The position numbers and the translations under genes are program-made. A stretch of 64,000 nt of DNA from Mucilaginibacter mali (GTDB taxonomy: Bacteria > Bacteroidota > Bacteroidia > Sphingobacteriales > Sphingobacteriaceae): the NCBI RefSeq assembly GCF_013283875.1, contig NZ_CP054139.1:2356001-2420000 (forward strand), in the 5' to 3' direction. Below are positions 1 through 7,072 of this stretch, piece after piece. Under the pieces are notes generated by a model. That model was not told the origin of the DNA, did not search any database, and saw only the letters and a list, made by a program, of their open reading frames with translations. Each line of letters begins with the position of its first letter. The first letter of the stretch is position 1.

Positions 1-1
1 G

Positions 2-73
2 GCCAAAACAGGCGAGCGTTTCAGGGAGATGCATAATGATTACCGAGAAGCGTATGGGCGGTATAATTATTAG
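2..73 (+). CDS. C-terminal fragment of an unidentified protein (5' truncated by window edge)
   Basis: An open frame enters from the left edge and stops at TAG; the last residues read roughly AKTGERFREMHNDYREAYG then RYNY. The polar and aromatic composition and lack of stops fit the end of a real gene, but 23 residues are too few to name a family. An opposite-strand reading (starting MHLPETLACFG) is open over the same bases, so the strand is not certain. Confidence 0.4.
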   Translation, partial: AKTGERFREMHNDYREAYGRYNY

Positions 74-399
74 ATGCAACTATCTATATTACAACGCATT
101 ACTATCATAAAAACATCAAAACAGAATTTTATTTGGCAAAATCAATACCAAAACACGCTATCATGCGCGTTATTTGAAGTTATTTTTCCTTTTTTTGATA
201 CTTATATACTGAAATATAATTAGTTATAAAGTATTGAAAAATTATGTTCGGTGGGTAAATATGCCAAATATGTGGGAGGTTGTGGGCTAAAACAACATTT
301 TGTCATTGCGAGGAGCGTAGCGACGCGGCAATCCCATAGGCAGGGCCACATTGCTTGTCCTATGGGATTGCCACGCTATCGCTCGCAATGACAGGATGC
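74..399. other. 326-bp non-coding gap
   Basis: No credible reading frame. It holds an AT-rich segment whose positions 78-106 nearly match 30869-30896 inside the permease array (AACTATCTATATT then A/T then CAAC G/A CATTA), and a large inverted repeat of the GTCATTGCGAGG family at the right end. The rest is AT-rich with no recognisable promoter. Confidence 0.6.
301..394. repeat. GTCATTGCGAGG-family inverted repeat
   Basis: The left arm begins TGTCATTGCGAGGAGCG and ends GGCAATCCCATAG; the right arm is its imperfect reverse complement, giving about 35-bp arms around a ~20-nt loop. The second copy of the family is at 46061-46154. It sits 5 bp past the stop codon of the following minus-strand gene, so it could form the 3' end of that transcript. 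Repeats of this kind are common in Bacteroidota genomes (from memory). No transposase and no obvious target duplication is visible. Confidence 0.8.
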
Positions 400-1116
400 C
401 TATAACGGCAGCAAATCACAATACCAAAACCCGCTCCTGCGCTCCGGATCATCTTTCGCAAGGCAGGTATCATCGGTATCTTTAGGGGCTTTATATTCTT
501 TAAATACCCGCTCCCCTGTTTGGTATTTTATCTCGTTTTTAAATATCGGGCCTTTAAAGGCATAGGTATGAAACTCGCCGTTCTCGCCGCAAACATCTAC
601 ATCGGGTGGCAGGGCGGCTATCAGTTCGGGGGTTATCTCCTGCCCTGCCAGGTGGCCTAAACGCTCCTGCGTGCAGGCTATTACGGTGCCGAAGCCAAGG
701 TTAAGAAACTCATTGATCAGTTCGTGCGTATCACGTTTCCATAATGGATAGATACCGGTTAGCCCAACTTCGGCCAGGCGCTGGTCGCGGTAGGTTTTCA
801 GGTCTTCCAGAAATATATCGCCAAAAATAGAATGGGTTATCCCCTCGCCTTTTAAGTGCATTAGGTGGCCGCGCATGGTCTCGTCGTACTCCTGCATACC
901 CGGCATCTCGGGAAGGCGCACCTGGTAAAGCGGGATGCCGATTTCTTCGGCCTGGCGCAATAACAGTTCTTCGCGTACGCCGTGCATCGATATACGGTTC
1001 ATGGCATCGTTAACCGTGGTGAGCAGGTACTTTATTTCTATATCAGGGTTTTGCAGGCAATGGTATAAAGCCAGCGCGCTGTCTTTACCGCCGCTCCAGT
1101 TGAAGATGCATTTCAT
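400..1116 (-). CDS. DUF71 / Dph6-like PP-loop ATPase (adenine nucleotide alpha-hydrolase family)
   Basis: A 238-aa cytoplasmic protein. The PP-loop SGGKDS lies at residues 8-13, and the family's second motif appears late as GENGEFHTYAF. This is the N-type ATP pyrophosphatase fold that adenylates a substrate before amidation; archaeal and eukaryotic members (Dph6) amidate diphthine on EF-2. Bacteria lack diphthamide, so the bacterial substrate is unknown and the annotated name diphthine-ammonia ligase should not be taken literally. The length is normal for the single-domain form. It stands alone, divergent from the SDR gene, with an inverted repeat right after its stop. Confidence 0.8.
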   Translation of the reverse strand: MKCIFNWSGGKDSALALYHCLQNPDIEIKYLLTTVNDAMNRISMHGVREELLLRQAEEIGIPLYQVRLPEMPGMQEYDETMRGHLMHLKGEGITHSIFGDIFLEDLKTYRDQRLAEVGLTGIYPLWKRDTHELINEFLNLGFGTVIACTQERLGHLAGQEITPELIAALPPDVDVCGENGEFHTYAFKGPIFKNEIKYQTGERVFKEYKAPKDTDDTCLAKDDPERRSGFWYCDLLPL

Positions 1117-1207
1117 AGTTAGAGATTAGGAAATAGCCAATTTCTGTCAGGTGCGAAATTATAGAAACATCTCCCATTTGTCATCAAATCCTAATCTTTT
1201 TTAAATC

Positions 1208-1221
1208 GGAATGATTATTCC
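1208..1221. promoter_or_regulatory. Candidate TetR operator, upstream copy
   Basis: GGAATGATTATTCC is a 14-bp dyad (one mismatched pair) and is followed by AAA. Its partner 34 bp downstream has the same pattern, consensus CGGAAYGATTRTTCCAAA. The two copies bracket the -7 box of the SDR gene, an arrangement typical of TetR-family repression. The likely ligand is the TetR protein encoded just downstream of the SDR gene. Confidence 0.65.
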
Positions 1222-1232
1222 AAAAACAGATC

Positions 1233-1240
1233 TACATTTG
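1233..1240 (+). promoter_or_regulatory. Bacteroidota -7 promoter box of the SDR gene
   Basis: TACATTTG matches TAnnTTTG. It lies exactly between the two dyads, 43 bp before the ATG, giving a leader of about 35-40 nt. No clear -33 TTTG is seen. Confidence 0.55.
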
Positions 1241-1241
1241 C

Positions 1242-1255
1242 GGAACGATTGTTCC
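1242..1255. promoter_or_regulatory. Candidate TetR operator, downstream copy
   Basis: GGAACGATTGTTCC, a dyad of the same pattern as the one at 1208, beginning 2 bp after the -7 box. A repressor bound here would cover the transcription start. Confidence 0.65.
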
Positions 1256-1283
1256 AAAAATAAAAAAAACAATCACCATCACA

Positions 1284-2033
1284 ATGAAAAAGTTAACAGA
1301 AAAAGTAGCAGTAGTAACAGGCGCATCAAAAGGTATTGGTGCCGGTATAGCAAAAGGTTTGGCAGCAGAAGGTGCCGCGGTAGTGGTAAATTACTCGTCG
1401 GATAAAACCGGAGCCGAAAAAGTAGTAGCCGATATTGTAAGCAATGGCGGCAAAGCGGTAGCCGTACAAGGCAACGTATCTAACCAAGCCGATGTAGATA
1501 AGTTATTCGCCGAGGCCAACCAAAACTTTGGCGGTGTAGATATATTGGTTAACAATGCCGGTGTTTACCAATTCGGCGCTATTGAAGATATCACTGCCGA
1601 CGAGTTCCACCGCCAGTTTAACACCAACGTATTGGGTTTATTATTAGTAACCCAGGGCGCGGTAAAAAGCTTTGGCGATAAAGGCGGCAGCATCATCAAT
1701 ATCAGCTCTACCGTAACCCGCATCACGCCTCCGGGTAGCTCTATCTATACCGCAACCAAAGGCGCTGTAGATTCGATCACACAGGTATTATCAAAAGAAT
1801 TAGGCCCTAAAAACATCCGTGTGAACGCTATTAACCCGGGCATTGTTGAAACTGAAGGTACCCATACCGCTGGTTTTATTGGCAGCGATTTCCATGCTGA
1901 AGCTATAAAGACCACGCCGTTGGGCCGTACCGGTCAACCGGATGACATTGCGCCTATTGCTGTGTTCCTGGCATCAGAAGATTCTAAATGGTTAACCGGC
2001 GAGACCATGATTGCCAGCGGCGGCATGCGTTAA
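1284..2033 (+). CDS. SDR family NAD(P)-dependent oxidoreductase (FabG-like)
   Basis: A 249-aa classical short-chain dehydrogenase. Cofactor loop TGASKGIG at residues 12-19, NNAG at 90-93, catalytic Ser in ISS (141-142), YTATK with Tyr155 and Lys159, and the NPG segment near 184. The length is that of the FabG-type tetrameric reductases, but the substrate cannot be read from sequence. The isolated position, flanking operators and a downstream tetR gene argue for an inducible accessory reductase (for example detoxification of a carbonyl compound) rather than the housekeeping fatty-acid FabG. Transcription probably ends at the hairpin at 2104-2137. Confidence 0.88.
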   Translation: MKKLTEKVAVVTGASKGIGAGIAKGLAAEGAAVVVNYSSDKTGAEKVVADIVSNGGKAVAVQGNVSNQADVDKLFAEANQNFGGVDILVNNAGVYQFGAIEDITADEFHRQFNTNVLGLLLVTQGAVKSFGDKGGSIINISSTVTRITPPGSSIYTATKGAVDSITQVLSKELGPKNIRVNAINPGIVETEGTHTAGFIGSDFHAEAIKTTPLGRTGQPDDIAPIAVFLASEDSKWLTGETMIASGGMR

Positions 2034-2102
2034 TTGCTTAAAAACTAACGCTTAGGTATGCAAGCATAGGCGCTTAGTTTAATTATTGACCCAAAAAATC
2101 AA

Positions 2103-2110
2103 TAGCTTTG
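2103..2110 (+). promoter_or_regulatory. -7 box of the tetR gene, embedded in a terminator arm
   Basis: TAGCTTTG matches TAnnTTTG. It overlaps the 5' arm of the terminator of the preceding gene. RNA started from it would begin around 2115-2118 and would lack that arm, so it would escape the terminator; RNA reading through from the SDR gene would carry the whole hairpin. Confidence 0.45.
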
Positions 2111-2137
2111 CCCTTTAATAAAGGGTAAAGCTTTTTT
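2104..2137 (+). terminator. Rho-independent terminator of the SDR gene
   Basis: AGCTTTGCCCTT pairs with AAGGGTAAAGCT (one G-U wobble) around a 5-nt loop and is followed by six T. It ends 3 bp before the tetR ATG. Confidence 0.8.
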
Positions 2138-2140
2138 ATT

Positions 2141-2719
2141 ATGGCACGCACAAAGCTTTTTGACGAGGACGAGGTACTGGATAAAGCGATATGCCTTTTT
2201 TTGCACAAAGGCTACAATGGCACATCTATGCAGGATTTGGTAGATGGCCTTGGCATTAGCCGCTCAAGCCTGTACGATACCTATGTAGATAAGCATACCC
2301 TGTATGTAAAGGCGCTGGAGCGTTATCAAAGCGCCGGGGGCAGCAAAATTTGCAATATTGTAAGTGATGATACGCCTGCTAAAGAAAAAATCAGCCATCT
2401 GCTGAAACTATTCACCGGTAATTTATTGAATGATGCGCCGCAAAAAGGCTGCTTACTGGTTAGTGCCGAACTGGAGATGGCCCCGCACGATCCGCTGATT
2501 AACGAGATGATCTGCAAGAACGAGCAGCTATTGGAGGATGCCTTTCTTCGGGCTATACAAAAAGGCCAGGAAAGCGGCGAGATCAGTACTAAGCAGGACG
2601 CTAAGGCCCTCACCCGGTTCTTTTTAACCACTGGTAAGGGATTGCGGGTATCTACGCAGGAAACCGACCCTGCTTTTTTTGAGAATATTATTCAAACGGC
2701 GTTGCTGGTTTTGAATTAA
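2141..2719 (+). CDS. TetR/AcrR family transcriptional regulator
   Basis: A 192-aa one-component repressor. The N-terminal helix-turn-helix (about residues 10-55) carries the family hallmarks GYNGTSMQDLVDGLGISR followed by SLYDTYVDKHTLY. The remainder is the all-helical ligand-binding and dimerisation domain. The ATG follows the upstream terminator directly, with no ribosome-binding site. It probably represses the preceding SDR gene through the two GGAAYGATTRTTCC dyads at 1208 and 1242; no dyad of that type is seen before its own start, so autoregulation would depend on read-through. Confidence 0.88.
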   Translation: MARTKLFDEDEVLDKAICLFLHKGYNGTSMQDLVDGLGISRSSLYDTYVDKHTLYVKALERYQSAGGSKICNIVSDDTPAKEKISHLLKLFTGNLLNDAPQKGCLLVSAELEMAPHDPLINEMICKNEQLLEDAFLRAIQKGQESGEISTKQDAKALTRFFLTTGKGLRVSTQETDPAFFENIIQTALLVLN

Positions 2720-2721
2720 AC

Positions 2722-2747
2722 AAAAAAGGCCCTGCAAATGCAAGGCC
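2722..2747 (-). terminator. Terminator of the serC-serA transcript
   Basis: Read on the minus strand, GGCCTTGCATTTGCAGGGCC forms a hairpin followed by TTTTTTG. It lies 45 bp past the serA stop and between convergent genes. Confidence 0.65.
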
Positions 2748-2791
2748 ATATCCACTAAGGGATTGTTTTGGGTAATTGTGAGGGTGATATC

Positions 2792-3745
2792 TTATTGCTT
2801 GAAATGATTAATGATCAAGCTGGCTAATTCAGTTCCGATACGTTCCTGGGCCTCGTTGGTAGCCGCGCCAATGTGCGGCGTTAACGAAATTTTAGGGTGT
2901 TTCAGCAAGATCTCATTAGGGGTTGGCTCGTTATCATAAACGTCCAGACCGGCGAAACTTACTTTACCGCTATCTAAAGCTGCCACTAAAGCAGCTTCGT
3001 CAATCAGGCCACCGCGCGAGCAGTTTACAATGGCAACACCTTTTTTCACTTTCTCAAATTCGGCAGCGCCCAATATTGGTTTCTCGATGAATGGCGTGTG
3101 CAGGGTAATAAAATCAGAGTGTGCGATGATCTCTTCCTGGGTAGCGGCTTTAACAGCTACATTTACTTTAGTGCCGCCACAACCTAAAACAATCTCTACT
3201 TCAGGATTGAACGGAAACAGGTCGTAAGCCAAAACATCCATACCTAAGCCAATGGCAATTTTTGCCACCTCGCGGCCAATACGGCCAAAGCCCAGGATAC
3301 CGATGGTTTTGCCACGCAGTTCGATACCTTTTGCATAAGCTTTTTTCAGGTCGTTGAATTTGGTAGCACCTTCAACCGGCATTTTGCGGTTGCTGTCCTG
3401 TAAAAAGCGGATCCCGGTGAACAGGTGCGCGAACACCAGCTCGGCTACGGATAATGATGATGAAGCCGGGGTATTATAAGTAGGGATGCCTTTTTCTTTA
3501 GCATACTCCACATCAATATTATCAACACCTACACCACCACGACCGATAACTTTCAGGTTAGGGGTAGCATCAATCAGGGCTTTACGCACTTTAGTAGCGC
3601 TGCGTACGGTAATTACATCGTACTCGTTTAAACGTGCAGGCAGTTCATCCTGCGGGATATTGTTGGTATCAACAGTAAAACCTGCTTCTTCCAGCAGTTT
3701 TTTACCAATCGGGTCAATACCGTCGTTAGCTAATATTTTGATCAT
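2792..3745 (-). CDS. serA: D-3-phosphoglycerate dehydrogenase, short form without ACT domain
   Basis: 317 aa; oxidises 3-phosphoglycerate to 3-phosphohydroxypyruvate, the first step of serine synthesis. Rossmann loop GFGRIG at residues 152-157; catalytic Arg244 (NCSRGG), Glu273 (DNEP) and His291 (TPHIGA). The chain stops soon after the catalytic domain, so it lacks the C-terminal ACT domain that mediates serine feedback in E. coli SerA (410 aa). It lies downstream of serC on the same strand; the 81-bp gap holds a GATTAGA-type hairpin that might modulate the downstream gene. Family D-2-hydroxyacid dehydrogenases vary in substrate, but the serC neighbour settles the role. Confidence 0.92.
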   Translation of the reverse strand: MIKILANDGIDPIGKKLLEEAGFTVDTNNIPQDELPARLNEYDVITVRSATKVRKALIDATPNLKVIGRGGVGVDNIDVEYAKEKGIPTYNTPASSSLSVAELVFAHLFTGIRFLQDSNRKMPVEGATKFNDLKKAYAKGIELRGKTIGILGFGRIGREVAKIAIGLGMDVLAYDLFPFNPEVEIVLGCGGTKVNVAVKAATQEEIIAHSDFITLHTPFIEKPILGAAEFEKVKKGVAIVNCSRGGLIDEAALVAALDSGKVSFAGLDVYDNEPTPNEILLKHPKISLTPHIGAATNEAQERIGTELASLIINHFKQ

Positions 3746-3756
3746 TTCATTCCAGT

Positions 3757-3828
3757 TATTAGAGATTAGAGATTAGAGATCAGGCTGAAACCTACTAATC
3801 TCTAATCTCTAATCTCTGGTCTCTAATT
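3757..3828. repeat. GATTAGA-type inverted repeat between serC and serA
   Basis: Three tandem 7-mers of the type GATTAGA on the left are matched by CTAATCT repeats on the right, giving an arm of about 25 bp with a ~13-nt loop. The same phrase recurs around 12291-12326, 12384-12400 and 62571-62592. Confidence 0.8.
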
Positions 3829-4894
3829 ACTTATTCTTCTCTGCAAATTCCTGCATGGCTTCAACCAGTACGTATACGCTGGTAATTGGCAACGCGTTGT
3901 AAATGGATGCACGGAACCCGCCTGCGCTGCGGTGGCCTTTAATGCCCTCAATACCGCGTTCTTCGGCAAATTTCAGGAATGGCTTTTCGTGCTCAGGGTT
4001 TTCTACCAGGAAACAAACGTTCATGTGCGAACGGTCTTCTGGTACGCAAACACCTTTGAATAATGGGTTACGGTCAATTTCTTCGTAAAGTACGCGGGCT
4101 TTTTCCTCGTTCTCTTTTTGTATGGCCTCAACACCACCTTTAGCTTTTAACCACCGCAGGGTAAGCATCGATACATAGATGGCAAACACCGGCGGGGTGT
4201 TATACATCGAGCCACCATCGATCTGTGCCTGGTAATTAAACATCGATGGTATCTTACGGTCAGCTTTGCCCAGTAATTCGTCTTTAACTATCACCAAAGT
4301 AGTACCGGCAGGGCCCATATTTTTCTGCGCGCCGGCGTAGATCAAACCAAAATCGGCAACGTTAACCTTGCGGCTGAAAATATCCGACGACATATCGCAA
4401 ACCACCGGTATCGGCGATGCAGGGAACTCCTGTAACTGCGTACCGTAGATGGTATTGTTTGATGTAAGGTGCAGGTAAGCGGCATCGGCAGGTACGGTAA
4501 AATCTTTAGGGATATAAGTAAAGTTTTTATCCTTAGCAGTCGCGATAACTTCTACATCGCCAAAGTATTTAGCTTCTTTTAGCGCCTTGTTGGCCCATAC
4601 GCCGCTTTCTACATAGGCCGCCTTGCCGCCTTCCGGCAACAGGTTGTATGGTACCATAGCAAACTGGGTGCTGGCACCACCCTGTAAAAACAGTACAGAA
4701 TAACCTTCCGGCACGCCTAATTCTTCTTTAACAAGTTTAACAGCTTCGTTTAAAACACCCTCAAACTCCGGCGATCGGTGCGATATTTCAAGGATAGATA
4801 AACCAATTCCGTTGAAATCCAGCACGCCGGCGGCGGCTTGTTTTAATACCTCTTGTGGTAGGATGCCCGGTCCGGCACCAAAATTATGTTTCAT
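3827..4894 (-). CDS. serC: Phosphoserine aminotransferase
   Basis: 355 aa, normal for the family. A class-V fold PLP enzyme that converts 3-phosphohydroxypyruvate and glutamate to phosphoserine and 2-oxoglutarate. Motifs: N-terminal [20 protein letters not shown] (phosphate binding), [10 protein letters not shown] (Asp167 facing the PLP ring nitrogen) and [11 protein letters not shown] with the PLP lysine at 191. It ends [17 protein letters not shown], a family signature. It is the first gene of the serC-serA pair; no promoter box could be identified in the 292-bp divergent gap. Confidence 0.96.
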   Translation of the reverse strand: MKHNFGAGPGILPQEVLKQAAAGVLDFNGIGLSILEISHRSPEFEGVLNEAVKLVKEELGVPEGYSVLFLQGGASTQFAMVPYNLLPEGGKAAYVESGVWANKALKEAKYFGDVEVIATAKDKNFTYIPKDFTVPADAAYLHLTSNNTIYGTQLQEFPASPIPVVCDMSSDIFSRKVNVADFGLIYAGAQKNMGPAGTTLVIVKDELLGKADRKIPSMFNYQAQIDGGSMYNTPPVFAIYVSMLTLRWLKAKGGVEAIQKENEEKARVLYEEIDRNPLFKGVCVPEDRSHMNVCFLVENPEHEKPFLKFAEERGIEGIKGHRSAGGFRASIYNALPITSVYVLVEAMQEFAEKNK

Positions 4895-5186
4895 GTTATA
4901 ATTGATTAAATGATACCCCTATTTTAGCCATAGGGTTTCAAGACGCCCCGAAGTTAAATAATTGTAATATAATTTTGATGATAAAATATCCTATTTGTTG
5001 CAAAAAAATCAGAAATGTGGATAATTTTATAAGTCTTTCATAATTTAACATCAAAATACCCACTATTCCAGTCGGCATTATCGAATATTTTGCCATATTG
5101 ATAATTTTTTCCACATCGGGGTTATTCCTTCACAAACAACATTCAAATGATATATCAAAAGGGCGGTAAACCTATCTTTGTTTCAG
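4895..5186. other. 292-bp divergent intergenic region serC / MFS
   Basis: AT-rich, no reading frame. It contains the MFS promoter box at its right end (5173-5180) and must contain the serC promoter, but no TAnnTTTG box is visible on the minus strand. No repeat was seen. Confidence 0.5.
5173..5180 (+). promoter_or_regulatory. -7 box directly before the MFS start codon
   Basis: TATCTTTG matches TAnnTTTG and ends 6 nt before the ATG at 5187. The expected transcription start would coincide with the start codon, suggesting a leaderless mRNA. The rhlE gene has the same box and spacing. Confidence 0.5.
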
Positions 5187-6389
5187 ATGTTATCCCCTAT
5201 CCAATTATATAAGCAAGCATATTCCGGTCTTTCCATTAATAGCTGGTACTTGTCGCTGGTTATCCTTATTAACCGAAGCGGCACCATGGTTATCCCTTTC
5301 ATGACCATTTATTGTACACAGCAGTTACATTTCACAATTGTACAAGCCGGTTACATTTTGGGGATATTCGGCTTAGGTTCCATCAGCGGCGCTTTTTTAG
5401 GCGGTAAGCTCACCGATAAATATGGTTTTTATGATGTGCAGGTAGGCGCCTTGCTATTAGGCGGCTTGTTGTTTATTACTTTAGGATTCCAGCGTACATT
5501 TCCTACACTGGCTGCCTTCACCTTTATTCTAAGTCTTTGTAACGAAGCTTTTCGGCCGGCAAATTCTACGGCTATCGCCTATCACAGTTCGCCTGAGAAT
5601 AAAACGCGGTCCTACTCGCTTAACCGCTTGGCTATTAATCTGGGATGGTCGGTTGGTGGCGCAATCGGCGGCTTCCTGGCATCAATCAATTATCATTTGT
5701 TGTTTTGGGTTGATGGCTGCACCAATATACTGGCGGCCATATTTCTATTGAAGCTATTGCCACGCTCTGGCTTTACAAAAACCACCAAAGTGGTATCCGG
5801 CGAAAATATCCCCACATCGGCCTATCGGGATAAAATATACCTGGCCTTTATAGCCATGGCCATATTATACGCCACCTGCTTTTTCCAGCTGTTTACTATA
5901 CAACCCTTATTTTACAAAACCGAGTGGCACTACAGCGAACGCTTTATTGGCGGGTTGATGGCATTGAACGGGATATTAATAGCCTTGTTCGAGATGGTGA
6001 TCATCAGCAACCTTGAAGGGAAAAGGCATCCGCTGCGTTATATTATTATAGGTGTTATGGTTACCGGGATAGCTTTTTTAAGCCTTAATTTATTACCGCC
6101 AGTCGTATGGTCTGGCATAGTGGTATTGGTAGTAATTACCGTTGGGGAGATGATGAGCATGCCATTTATGAACGCCTTTTGGATAGTCCGCACATCCGAG
6201 CATAACCGTGGGCAATACGCGGCGCTATATTCTATGTGCTGGTCTATGGCACAGATACTGGCGCCTACGGTTGGCAGCCAGATCATTCTTTATGGGCATT
6301 TTACTGCGCTTTGGTGGGTGCTGGCCAGTATGTGTTTGATCTCGGCCTGTGGGTTTACGGTATTGTATCGATATATTGATAAGTCTTAA
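5187..6389 (+). CDS. MFS transporter
   Basis: 400 aa with about 12 hydrophobic segments and the MFS loop 2-3 motif GGKLTDKYG near residue 77, followed by the equivalent GNxAxxxxA-like helices. An inner-membrane secondary transporter; the family is the drug/sugar-type MFS (Pfam MFS_1) and the substrate is not deducible. ATG 5187 is chosen because the three upstream codons begin at a TTG lying in the promoter box. Convergent with gldC, with an inverted repeat over the shared 3' end. Confidence 0.85.
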   Translation: MLSPIQLYKQAYSGLSINSWYLSLVILINRSGTMVIPFMTIYCTQQLHFTIVQAGYILGIFGLGSISGAFLGGKLTDKYGFYDVQVGALLLGGLLFITLGFQRTFPTLAAFTFILSLCNEAFRPANSTAIAYHSSPENKTRSYSLNRLAINLGWSVGGAIGGFLASINYHLLFWVDGCTNILAAIFLLKLLPRSGFTKTTKVVSGENIPTSAYRDKIYLAFIAMAILYATCFFQLFTIQPLFYKTEWHYSERFIGGLMALNGILIALFEMVIISNLEGKRHPLRYIIIGVMVTGIAFLSLNLLPPVVWSGIVVLVVITVGEMMSMPFMNAFWIVRTSEHNRGQYAALYSMCWSMAQILAPTVGSQIILYGHFTALWWVLASMCLISACGFTVLYRYIDKS

Positions 6390-6450
6390 GTTAGTAGTCT
6401 AAAGTCCTAAGTCAAAAGACTTAAAACTTTAGACTCCCGACTTAGAACTT
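6388..6450. repeat. Inverted repeat between the convergent MFS and gldC genes
   Basis: The left arm AGTCTAAAGTCCTAAGTC pairs with the right arm GACTTAAAACTTTAGACT plus flanks. It fills the whole gap and could serve as a bidirectional transcript end. Confidence 0.75.
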
Positions 6451-6778
6451 ACCGGGTAATTTCCATTTTATCAGCAAAGTGGGCGCAATAATCGCGCAAG
6501 TCTTCGATGATATTTGTTTCGCCTGTAGCCTTCAGGAAGCTATCGCCCAGGGTTAACAGGGTTTCGTGGAAGAAGCGTTTCATCTCATCAACCGGCATGT
6601 CTTTGGTCCACAGGTTAATGTGCATGGTGTTTTTGTAGTTATGGTCCCACACAGCCAGGTTCATGGCTTTTACAGGGACAGCATCTTCGTTATTTCCATC
6701 GGTTGATTGCCAGGTGATCTGCTCGGGCATATTCTGATCATCAAGCGTTACAAGTAATTTTATTTCAGCAGTTTTCAT
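6449..6778 (-). CDS. gldC: Gliding motility protein GldC homologue
   Basis: 109 aa. Recognised from the family pattern: an N-terminal beta-strand with EIKLLVTLDDQNMPEQITW, then AMNLAVWD, INLWTKDMPVDEMKRFF, and a C-terminal helix with RDYCAHFADKMEI. GldC is a small cytoplasmic protein needed for full gliding motility in Flavobacterium johnsoniae; it is widely kept in Bacteroidota that do not glide, so its presence alone does not prove motility. Start set at the internal ATG (MKTAEIK) rather than an upstream TTG. It is the last gene of an rhlE / 91-aa protein / gldC operon, starting 4 bp after its neighbour's stop. Confidence 0.88.
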   Translation of the reverse strand: MKTAEIKLLVTLDDQNMPEQITWQSTDGNNEDAVPVKAMNLAVWDHNYKNTMHINLWTKDMPVDEMKRFFHETLLTLGDSFLKATGETNIIEDLRDYCAHFADKMEITR

Positions 6779-6782
6779 TCGT

Positions 6783-7058
6783 TTATTTTCGTACAAGTAA
6801 AAATATAATAACAGCCAGGGCCATAAAGCTTAGCTCTATCACCCAAACCTTTTTAGTATCAGGGAAAAAGTTGCGGAACATCAGGTCCATCACAAATATC
6901 ACAAAGGCAAACAGCAGAAAAATCCAAACGATCTGGTTGCCTAAATGCAACTGCTGATATTGAACACCGGCTATGCCTGCTCCGTACAACCATATATATA
7001 CGGCCAGGAATACAAAAAACGCACTGGCAAAGTTTAACGGAGTAATTCTGAATTTCAT
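6783..7058 (-). CDS. Small three-helix membrane protein
   Basis: 91 aa with three hydrophobic segments (about residues 9-30, 41-60 and 70-88) and a short basic C-terminus. Unrecognised as a named family. It lies 14 bp after rhlE and 4 bp before gldC on the same strand, so it is co-transcribed with both. Its constant tight packing against gldC here makes a link to the envelope or to gliding-related functions possible but unproven. Confidence 0.75.
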   Translation of the reverse strand: MKFRITPLNFASAFFVFLAVYIWLYGAGIAGVQYQQLHLGNQIVWIFLLFAFVIFVMDLMFRNFFPDTKKVWVIELSFMALAVIIFLLVRK

Positions 7059-7072
7059 TTTATGGTGATGGC

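Noticed and set aside
301..394. GTCATTGCGAGG inverted repeat as an insertion sequence
   Set aside because: No transposase frame inside and no clear target-site duplication; at most a non-autonomous element, so recorded only as a repeat.
3757..3828. Tandem GATTAGA repeats as a CRISPR or microsatellite
   Set aside because: Unit of 7 bp, no spacers, no cas genes; the repeats form one hairpin and recur as a phrase elsewhere.
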